From the NCBI GenBank assembly GCA_003427395.1, contig BFEA01000075.1:2177148-2209008 (forward strand): a stretch of DNA of 31,861 nt. The letters run 5' to 3'. Positions within the stretch are counted from its first letter, which is position 1. The number at the start of each line of letters is the position of its first letter. The position numbers and the translations under genes are program-made. Source of the DNA: Chara braunii. Taxonomy: Eukaryota > Streptophyta > Charophyceae > Charales > Characeae. Below the pieces are notes generated by a model. That model made no database searches, was not told where the DNA came from, and was given only the letters and a program-made list of their open reading frames with translations. This document shows positions 9,850-18,162 of this stretch, one piece after another.

Positions 9850-10740
9850 AGGCTTCATCGTCCGCTATTCGCTGTTCGCATGATGCACCTTCGTTTGCTT
9901 TTCTTCATCAAGTGGATGGACGATCCCTCCCACTCATCTCCCCCAATTGACCCCTCCCACTCATCCCCAAACCCCACGGCCCCCGCCTTTCACCCGCTTT
10001 CATTTTTTTCGAAACACAATGATAAGGTGATTATTATAGGGTATATAGTTTCAGGCAGCAAATACCATAATTGCTGCGGTCGTCTAACAGACTTCCGACG
10101 ACTACATTTCACTCACGTCCCCCCACAAAACCAACCCCCTTTCTTTCTTTCTTTCCACTCGTCTGATGCTTGCAGGCTTATAACCACAACCCATCAGCCA
10201 GTTCGCAGGGGGGGAAATAAACCTCTTCGACCGCCTCCCCCTTGGTCCTTTAGAGCCACACGCCGATCCTTCTGCCCTTCTGTCATTCGGGCCGGCTGCA
10301 GCTCATGGCCATCTACAATCAGAAGATAGGTATTTTGCCTGCCTGCCATCTGCCAAATGAGAGGCGTGCGTATCCTCAATGACACGTTCGAGGACAAATC
10401 CGCCAAATACTCGCGTTGTTGGTTGGCTTCCGTCCGAAGAATAGGATATTTGATATGAACAAGGGCGGGAGGAAGGCGACTTAGGACAGGCAGAGGCAAG
10501 CGTACAGATGTTTGCCCGGTAGCCAGGCCCAGCCGTATGTGAGTATAACCACTCGCGGAAGCAATTATTGAAATGGAAAATGTCGTGAAGAAATGCCTCT
10601 CACAAAGAACAAAAACGAGAAACCACGCCAACGAGACAGGGATGACATAAGGAAGGAGACGAAAACCAAAGCAATCGAACCCTCATAGGGGGGCCATGGG
10701 TTCAACCACAGGAGGCGGCAAGAAAAATGGGCTGCCACAT
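9850..10740. other. No gene seen
   Basis: Mixed unique DNA with small duplications (for example CCCTCCCACTCATC twice near 9925-9965) and a short (CTTT)n run near 10140. No domain is recognised on either strand. Confidence 0.5.
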
Positions 10741-10930
10741 ACTTCCACAGAAAACAAGACAAAAACGGAAAGAAACGGAAAAGAGACCTGTCGAGCGACG
10801 AGGGTGTGGGGAAAAGACACAGAAAACAAGATGGAAAAAGGAAAGCAACAGAAAGAAACGGAAAAGAGACCTGTCGAGCGACGAGGGCGTGGGGAAAAGA
10901 CACAGAAAACAAGATGGAAAACGGAAAGCG
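10741..10930. repeat. 83-bp tandem duplication in a purine-rich tract
   Basis: AAAGAGACCTGTCGAGCGAC recurs with period 83 (CTGTCG at 10788 and 10871). The units also share GGGGAAAAGACACAGAAAAC and AAGATGGAAAA, and a partial earlier copy (ACAGAAAACAAGA) is at 10747. The surrounding 10570-11260 stretch is strongly A/G-rich on the + strand. Frames across it are Lys/Arg/Glu-rich artefacts. Confidence 0.92.
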
Positions 10931-11004
10931 AACAGACGAAGAGGGAACCAGGGGGAGAGGACACAGCGGAGCACAGAGAGGAGCAGCAACAGGGAGGCAA
11001 TCTT

Positions 11005-11043
11005 GAGGAGGAAGAGGAAGAGGAAGAGGAAGAGGAAGAGGAG
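11005..11043. repeat. (GAGGAA)n microsatellite
   Basis: Six or so hexanucleotide GAGGAA/GAAGAG units inside the purine-rich tract that starts near 10570. Confidence 0.95.
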
Positions 11044-11260
11044 ATGAAATTGAAGGCGAAGGAGCACGAATGACGATGAAAAGGGGAACTGGGAGAGGGC
11101 AAACACATTATGGGTGTCAGTGCAATAGAGGGGAAAGACGCACAAAAAAACAAAAAAAAAAAACAAGCCGAGATCACATGGGGAGACAAGAAAGACAGAG
11201 AGAAAACAAGGGCCGTTCACAGGGGAAACCGAGAGAAAGAACGAACTCCGCCGCTCTCCA

Positions 11261-13007
11261 CCCGAATTGGGAGAGTAGATGCATATAAATCGACATACAA
11301 TACTAGTGTCTAATTTACAAATTACTAGAGGGCATTTCTGAATCAAGGGCGAGCGAAAAGAATGATAATAACCTAAACCACACCAAGCCCCGTCTTTGCG
11401 GATTTCTTATCTATCCATCACCCTCAATCACATCAGCTACCGTATTTGATTGGATGCTCAACTGCGTAAAAGCGTCAAACGAGAAGGCAGCCTGTCGGGA
11501 AAGGGCAGAGACTCATAACCTATCGAAAATCATCATCGGCGTCATCATCATCATCATCATCATCATGAACATCCTCTCGCCTTCAAGCCTACCACACATC
11601 CACTGAGCGCTCATTCGCAGACAAAAACCTGTTGTCGTCAATTGTTTTCACGTCCTTCGGTCGCCTTCCCCGCAACCCATAAGAGGCTTTCCTACAATAA
11701 GAAAAATAGCAAAAAGCAAACAATAACACAGTCTCTCGCTCGCTCAATCTTGCTGCCCTCTCTCTTCTTCCTCTTTCCCCACTCTTATAACCACAGCCTC
11801 TCTACGGGGCAAATCCCTCTGCCGATAAAAAGACTCCCACCCTGACAATTTTGTCCACACGGTATATAGCAGTGTTGAACTCAGTCTTCAGCACATAATA
11901 ATTCGGTCAAACCGCTTCTATCGTCAGAGGCATGGCTTCTACTGTCAATAGCATGGATTCCAATGATCCTCCTCCACCCTCCTCTGCTTCGCCGTCCTTA
12001 CCGTCACTGTCTCGACCTATGACCCCCCCCTTGTCCTTCCACATCCTTGCTTATCGTCACTGTCTTGACCTACGACCCCCTTACTTCTCCTTGCACATCC
12101 TTCTCCCCTCCCCCCATCCCCCCCACCAACCTCAGCTTCTCCAGCACTCCATTACCACCCACTCTCCCCTCCCAATACCACAACGCGCATCATACGCCGC
12201 AACCCCTCTGCGCCTTGACGACACCTTCCCTTTATTACTAGCATACCTGCACTTTCACTCAACCGGAAAACATCAGTAGATCCTCGATCGACGGTTTGTA
12301 CAGTTGCTCTCCATCGCACATACGTATAATCAACATCAGCTGTATCTGGTCGCACCCCCACCTCAGCGTTCAATAATCGCGTCCATGCCATATTTGCAAC
12401 TTGCCTCCCCGCAATCCCCACGGCATGGATCGAGCAATAGCCTCTGTGTATGTACGACATCTACATACCCTCTCTCGGTACGTCTATCTGTATTCCAATC
12501 TAGCTGTACGGTCTATGGTCCCCACTATTACGGGCGATTCGCGCTAGCAAGTGCGAAAGCCAGACGAGAAGTCACTAAGTGCCATGCGGCCGACAACACA
12601 AACATCCGTCTGGTCGTCTTTCCTGCTTCCCTCCTTCCAACCACTCCCCTTTAATCCCCCCACTTTCTCTCCTTTAATCCCCCCACTTTCTCTCCCTCGC
12701 CTTCATCCATCCCCCACTATCGCTTCCTCTCTCCCGACTGCTCGTCTGATCTCGTCACACATCGCTCTCCCAGTTTCTCTATATATACTGATCGCCCGGC
12801 GCTCGCCCGACTTTCCATTTAGAGTAAGCCATCCGCGAACATAAGGTCGGGACGGTAGCAATCACAACAACAAGCGAGATGAAGCTCCTTACTCCTCCTC
12901 GCTGCTTCTTCGGCTTCTTCTCGAACAAGAGAAGGTCAGCTTGTTGCCACCACCGGCACACCGAGATACACCCCTCTACGGCACGATACCAGCACCAAAC
13001 CCAATCT
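11261..13007. other. No gene seen; small local duplications
   Basis: Contains a (CAT)n run (11542-11567), a roughly 54-bp imperfect duplication around GTCACTGTCT-GACCTA-GACCCCC (about 12003 and 12057), and a 22-bp direct repeat TTTAATCCCCCCACTTTCTC (about 12650 and 12673). Pyrimidine-rich elsewhere. No coding domain is recognised. Confidence 0.55.
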
Positions 13008-13009
13008 CG

Positions 13010-13042
<33 letters not shown>

Positions 13043-13084
13043 CCAACCAATCAATCAGTCAATCAATCAGTCAATCAATCGATC
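13008..13084. repeat. (TCAA)n tetranucleotide microsatellite
   Basis: About 18 TCAA units with a few CCAA and TCAG interruptions. Confidence 0.96.
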
Positions 13085-14677
13085 ACCTCTCACTCAATGA
13101 ACCAAGTAATCATACGGTAATTAATCACACCACAGTCGACGTCGCAGTCGAAGACGGATTGATGGCCCCCGCGCAGTTTCACACCAACGTAAGACCATCC
13201 CCAGACCCGCAAGAGGGATCCCATCCCACGCGCACCCAAACTACCATCTAGAAGTGAGTTTTGTTATACCCTAACCGTCCTCGCGCCTCCTCGTCGTACG
13301 GACGAAGAACAAGCTAAAAACCGCATCAAACCGCCCGCGTCAGAACCGATGAGTTACAGTGAATAAATCAGCGCGTCCGTCATCAACAACCCCTCTTATA
13401 GCGCTAACGGCAGACGGGCAGGCACCCAAACGGCTACTACGCGATAGTAAACTCAACGTGCGAAACACTGTCAGATCCCTATCAAACCTCACAGCCATCC
13501 ATGCCGGTAAGCAGACACTTCGCTCGCCCCCTTATGTCCGACCACGTGAGCTTCATGTCTCTCACACAACGTCTGACAAACAGAACCATACCCCTTGCGG
13601 CGAAGGCTGGGGTCGTACGAACGGAAGAACAACTTCAAGAACGCGAAGACGAAGAGACGACCATGTGCCGTAGGGCGCGACGGAGATAGAATGCGGTTCG
13701 TTTCCCAGAAAACGACAAAGTCAGAAGAAAAAAAATACGACTGATCGCCGAGAAAAAAAAAGTCAAGATAAACAGAATCACAGAAAATACCAATTGCATA
13801 TCTACGCTGCCTGAAATATATTGCATCTTCAGTTGCTTATACGGCATCAACAAACTGAAGGAGTAATATTCAGCAATAATCGCCAGCAGATGAGATGACA
13901 CAAGGAAGATGGATGATGACCTGTCAGAGAAGTAAAGTCGATTACCTACCTACCTACCTACCTACCTAGCTACCCACCTATTGCTGCACTCGCCTCCGAC
14001 GCGCGCACTACATGGAGGAACAGTTAAGTGCGAACCGGTCGTGTGTGTGCCGCAGACCGCTTCGGGAGGAAAAAGCGAAGCATAATGGTGACACCTTGGA
14101 TGATGTCCGGCACCCGCATGACAACGTACTCGGAAGGGGGGGGGGGGGGGGGGGGGGGAACCACACAGGAACGCACGTGGGGAAAAGAACCCCTTCGCAT
14201 TTATTGCTCTCTCCAACACCCGCAACGAGAACGGGGTCAAAAGCAGCAAAACACTTACGGCCAGCCTGCCTCCAGACCTCAGTGCCTGCCGCCGTGGTCG
14301 AAGGTGTAGGCATCGTCGAATATGGATAGTCACGGTTCGATTGATTACTAGACTGATTAACGAATGGATGGAATGATTGATTGATTGATTAACCGATTGA
14401 TTGATAAGATCGATCGTACTCTCCTACGTAATATGGTCAGTATCGCGCCTGCGCACTCTTTACCTTTAGTATCCTTTCATTGGAGAAAATGGCCACCACC
14501 GCAAACACGCGCACTAAGGTTCGAGACTCCGCCTTCACCAGCCCCTCTTCATATTACGTCCAGCAGCCATCCCCCATATGCATCCGCACGCATACAGAAG
14601 CGTGGATGCACAAAACCGACCACCCAGCGAGAAACGCTTACCGTTCGCCTCGTAAGCGCGCCTCAGCGTATTGGCCA

Positions 14678-14679
<2 letters not shown>
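13085..14679. other. No gene seen; (CTAC)n, G23 and (GATT)n runs
   Basis: Holds (CTAC)n at 13944-13980, a run of 23 G at 14136-14158, and (GATT)n at about 14371-14403. Otherwise unique DNA. It lies downstream (3') of the minus-strand E2-variant gene and may include its 3' flank. Confidence 0.6.
14136..14158 (+). repeat. Homopolymer of 23 G
   Basis: An uninterrupted G run. It could form a G-quadruplex, but its exact length in a short-read assembly is unreliable. Confidence 0.9.
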
Positions 14680-14744
<65 letters not shown>

Positions 14745-14750
14745 ATGTGT
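14680..14750. repeat. (CT)n microsatellite of about 28 units with TG tail
   Basis: TC/CT alternation runs from 14680 to about 14736, followed by GTGTGTATGTGTG. It lies about 30-100 bases beyond the stop codon of the minus-strand gene, so the transcript would carry (GA)n in its 3' UTR if transcription extends that far. Confidence 0.95.
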
Positions 14751-14776
14751 GAGCTTACGTGCCAGAAATTCTGCGT

Positions 14777-17422
14777 TCAGTGCCACGCCAGTCTGAGAAC
14801 AAGGTCACCATCTTGGACGCCAGCCTCCGGCAGCGTCAAGTCAGCGTTCATTTTGGTGCCTGCAAATACCCACGCATCCGTATCTCTTATCACGTGTCCA
14901 TACCTCACTCTGTTGCGCAACTTCCTCTCGATTTGTGCCAGCGTGAACTTCCTCGAGACCTTGTACACCCTGGAATCTCCACCGATACGCTGCGCGATTC
15001 TCACTCGAATCTTCGACTCAGCCGCTGTTCCACTCGTCTGACTGGCCGCCGCAGCCGCTACTGCCGTCGTCGCCTGCGTTTGGGCGTTGCCATTGCCACG
15101 TTCTTGATTGGATCCTCCTGCATCCCCACCTTCTGCCGTCGACACGACTCCTCCCGTTCCCACCGGGACACCAGCCTCGGCAACCTGCTGCTGCTCTCCA
15201 GCGGCGGCGCTATTTGAGGCATCACTGGCGGCAGCGCCGACCGCGCTAGTATCGGCGGGAGCAGTGGCCGCATTCTCCGCAGCCTGCGCTGCGACAATCC
15301 AGGGCGGTAGCGGTGGCCTCGGAAGGGCAAGCCCTCCCGCCCGGACTCCTGCCGCAGTCCCGCTTCCTGTCGCTGTCGCCTGTGAGGAAGCCGATGATGA
15401 GGCGATCGCCGCGGCGGCGGCCGCTGACGTCCACTCGTCGATCGCCAAGTGACCTGGCTGTAAAAACCTGCAAATCTGCAGCTTCGGCGCATAGCCGGCC
15501 GTCGCCCTATAGAGCAACTTGTCGAAGTGCTGCTCCCACTCCACCGCGTTTCTGAACCTGCATACGGCATGCTTCTTCGTGTGCTGCCTGACGTTCTCCT
15601 TGAACGTCTCCGGTCTCTCACAAAACGCCTCCGCGACGAGTCGGTTGCACCTGCGAGGCGGCGTGCGGTGCAAGCAACGCCTGCGTACGATACACGGGTC
15701 CATATCGTACAGATGAGCCATAAGGTTGACCAGGTACGTTCGGAGATCGTAGCTGGGAGTCCACATCTCACCCATGTCGTCCACGTGCACTTCACCTCTG
15801 CTGCTCACCAGAGGATGATAAAACGGCGTCAAGAATCGAAACCTGGGCGCCTTGAAAGGGTAATTAGAGGGCAACTTACACTTCAGGAAGAAGATGCCGC
15901 CGGCGTAAGGGGTGCCCGGCGCACCGAGAACGGCGGCGCGGAACTCTTTGGGCGCCACATCAGGGATTGCCGGGAGATAGGCTCCCCCTGAGGCGCTTCC
16001 TCGCGCGTTAGCGCCGCCGTTCCTCAAGTTATGATCGCTCTTGCTGTAGGAGTTGCCAGCCGAGAACGAGCGGCCGGGAGACAAGACATCCACCCTCGAA
16101 CAATGACCTGCGGCCGGTAGACAGCAGCACAGCCTTCCAGACATAACCATCGACGACGACGACGCAAGATGATGCGAGTTGCGCTGATGCTGCGCGCCGT
16201 GCGCGGGAAACCCCAGACCGTAAGCGAGAGCACCCGCAGATCTCTTCGGAAGACCAAAGCCTGCCGAGGCACGTGGGGACATACCTCGGGAACGACCGCT
16301 ATGGCCTTCTTCCCCTCCAGAATGCCCTCCCGCCCTCCCTGGACTTCCATCTGCCCCAAGACATCTACTACACACGAGAGAGCCGGCCGCGGCAGGCCCA
16401 CCATCGCCGCCCACCCTTCCATTACCGCAAGTGCACCCGACAACTCCCGAGGCTGACGACGAGGTGTACGACGAGGAAGAGGAGGAGGACGAAGACCCGG
16501 CGAAAGACCACACGGGCCATATGGCAAGCGTGTCCGCTAGCATTTCCACCCCTCCATTGTAATTCAAAACCTCCGTCCGTATCCTCTCTGCAGCCGAGGC
16601 GGTGTTGTACAAGTCCTCGTTTTTCCACGGCACAGTGAACTCCTTCTTGAGAAGAGCCATCTGTCGGTTGAGGCAGTGCACGATGAGGAAATTGGTCATG
16701 AGATCGGAGTACTGAACGGTAGGAGGAAGCTGGGCAGAGAGCATCCCACTTTTCGAGCGACGCCAGAACGTACTCTTCGGGATATTCGGGTCAGCAGCTC
16801 TGTAACACATCCACACGTCGGTCCAGAAAAGCAGATTCGTCAATTGAACTCGTCGCCGTTGACTTTGGACCGAAATGGCGCTTCTGGTGCTATCGCCTCC
16901 ACCGCGGGCATCGCTTCCACCTCCCTCGCTCACCTCCTCTTCCTCTTCATCAATCATCTGTCCCTTGTCGCGCCCAAGAAGGACGAGCGGGGACACGCAG
17001 ACCGCATCAAGGACGGCCCGCACGTCTTGGTTGAAGCCCCGGGAGACCGTCGAAAGTCCGACGATAAAGCGCAAATCCTCCCGACAGACGTTCTGGAACG
17101 TAGGCGACGACCCATTTCCGCCGCCAGAAGACGAGGAGGGAGTGGGGGTGGTGGACGGACATGCGGCAAGATAGATGACCCGCATGCGAATTGCCTGAGG
17201 AAGGTTATCCCAGTGCACGACATGATGTCTCCCTCGCTTTGGCAGGCATCTCGCACCTCTGGCATGTGACGCAGTGTTGGCAGCGGCGGACAAGGAAGTC
17301 GGAGACGAGCAGACTAGCTGCTGATGATGATGATGCTCTTCCTCCTGCGTTTGCAACTGGTGGCGGCTGCCGCTCAGCCCCATGGCACGTCGGAAGGCTG
17401 TGCGGAGCAACTTCAAGAGCAT
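14777..17422 (-). CDS. F-box-like / inactive E2 (UEV) / ubiquitin-like fusion protein
   Basis: About 881 aa. The frame stays open to a TAG at 17546-17548, but the first ATG is at 17422 (GAAATGC, purine at -3). Residues 70-145 look F-box-like: HWDNLPQAI, a Ser/Gly insert, then VGLSTVSRGFNQDV. A conserved-looking Trp-rich block of unknown family follows at 190-308, then Ser/Gly linkers. Residues 486-619 form a UBC fold: APGTPYAGGIFFLK, LPSNYPFKAPRFRFLTP, the HP box at 536, W554-TP, and the C-terminal FKENVRQHTKKHA. The HPN Asn is Leu538 and the catalytic Cys is His546, so it should not form a ubiquitin thioester. The first E2 helix is not evident. After an Ala/Pro/Gly linker, residues 804-881 are ubiquitin-like (AWVFAGTKM, LVLRLAWH) without a terminal Gly-Gly. 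COP10, MMS2/UEV1 and AKTIP are known Cys-less E2 relatives. Role inferred: non-catalytic ubiquitin-pathway scaffold. Upstream exons are possible. Confidence 0.85.
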   Translation of the reverse strand: MLLKLLRTAFRRAMGLSGSRHQLQTQEEEHHHHQQLVCSSPTSLSAAANTASHARGARCLPKRGRHHVVHWDNLPQAIRMRVIYLAACPSTTPTPSSSSGGGNGSSPTFQNVCREDLRFIVGLSTVSRGFNQDVRAVLDAVCVSPLVLLGRDKGQMIDEEEEEVSEGGGSDARGGGDSTRSAISVQSQRRRVQLTNLLFWTDVWMCYRAADPNIPKSTFWRRSKSGMLSAQLPPTVQYSDLMTNFLIVHCLNRQMALLKKEFTVPWKNEDLYNTASAAERIRTEVLNYNGGVEMLADTLAIWPVWSFAGSSSSSSSSSYTSSSASGVVGCTCGNGRVGGDGGPAAAGSLVCSRCLGADGSPGRAGGHSGGEEGHSGRSRGMSPRASAGFGLPKRSAGALAYGLGFPAHGAQHQRNSHHLASSSSMVMSGRLCCCLPAAGHCSRVDVLSPGRSFSAGNSYSKSDHNLRNGGANARGSASGGAYLPAIPDVAPKEFRAAVLGAPGTPYAGGIFFLKCKLPSNYPFKAPRFRFLTPFYHPLVSSRGEVHVDDMGEMWTPSYDLRTYLVNLMAHLYDMDPCIVRRRCLHRTPPRRCNRLVAEAFCERPETFKENVRQHTKKHAVCRFRNAVEWEQHFDKLLYRATAGYAPKLQICRFLQPGHLAIDEWTSAAAAAAIASSSASSQATATGSGTAAGVRAGGLALPRPPLPPWIVAAQAAENAATAPADTSAVGAAASDASNSAAAGEQQQVAEAGVPVGTGGVVSTAEGGDAGGSNQERGNGNAQTQATTAVAAAAASQTSGTAAESKIRVRIAQRIGGDSRVYKVSRKFTLAQIERKLRNRVRYGHVIRDTDAWVFAGTKMNADLTLPEAGVQDGDLVLRLAWH

Positions 17423-18078
17423 TTCTTGCCTGCCTCGGTCAAATGACCGACGACAGATCGATTGTAGATGAGCCCAAAAGAAACGAATTGGTGCGAACCA
17501 AGATGATCGAAAAGCTGTGCGCAACGAAGGAAGAAGAACGCCCCGCTACATAGACAGCGGGTATTGCGGTCGATGCTGGCGCGTATTGATCGATTGTCGT
17601 AGTACTGTAGCACACACCACTCCCGACACAGGCCTGTGGTCAGGAAAGAGACTACAATGTGAAGAGGCAAATCAACAGCGGCGCGACGGCTGCTCTTTTG
17701 CAAGCAAGGAGCAATTCAGAAAACCGATGGATGGAGAAGAACCCCCATTTGCGTCTCTAATTCCCCATTCGCGAAGCGTGCATCTGTCTCTATTCGTCGT
17801 AACCAGAATTCTGGTGCTACTGGTCTCTTCTCTTTCACTCTTTTCAGCCTTTCTTACCGTTCTTCTCGATCGGTCACACTGATGAATGGACCTCACCTAC
17901 CAGCTGTTTTACCAAACAGCCAAGCATTTTCCGCCTTGTTCCTTAACCCGCTTCTGCTCTTTGTTGTCCTCTGACCCTCGTCTGATCATCGTAACAACCA
18001 TCCTCATCATCATTATCACCAGCGACGGAGCGAGCCAACCGATCCGCGCGCGCTCTTCGGCGCAGTTAAACGCTCTCA
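17423..18078. other. 5' flank of the E2-variant gene; no separate gene seen
   Basis: Upstream of the minus-strand gene. The reading frame extends to 17545 before a stop at 17546-17548, and a 6-bp inverted repeat (CCCGCT / AGCGGG) spans 17541-17560. No TATA box or start signal stands out, so promoter and any 5' exons remain unplaced. Confidence 0.5.
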
Positions 18079-18162
18079 ACTTGCACTTGCCTCCTTGTCG
18101 CTTTCTTCGTGAAGATCTCTACTTGCACTTGCCTCCTCCTCGCTTTCTTCGTGAAGACATCT
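18079..18162. repeat. 42-bp direct tandem duplication
   Basis: ACTTGCACTTGCCTCCT and the CGCTTTCTTCGTGAAGA portion occur at 18079-18120 and 18121-18162, exactly 42 bases apart. It keeps a + frame open (a 14-aa repeat), but no gene around it is recognised. Confidence 0.93.

Noticed and set aside
10683-11346. Minus-strand frame of 200 or so residues rich in Phe, Ser and Leu
   Set aside because: It is the complement of a purine-rich tract with an 83-bp repeat. The hydrophobic look comes from base composition and not from membrane segments.
15058-15795. Arg-rich minus-strand frame overlapping the pseudo-E2 gene
   Set aside because: It is a shadow in another frame of GC-rich coding sequence; the UBC and UBL similarity is all in the main frame.
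17423-17524. Extended start of the pseudo-E2 protein upstream of 17422
   Set aside because: The frame is open to 17545, but the upstream candidate start at 17522-17524 is TTG. The first ATG is at 17420-17422, so the shorter start was used.
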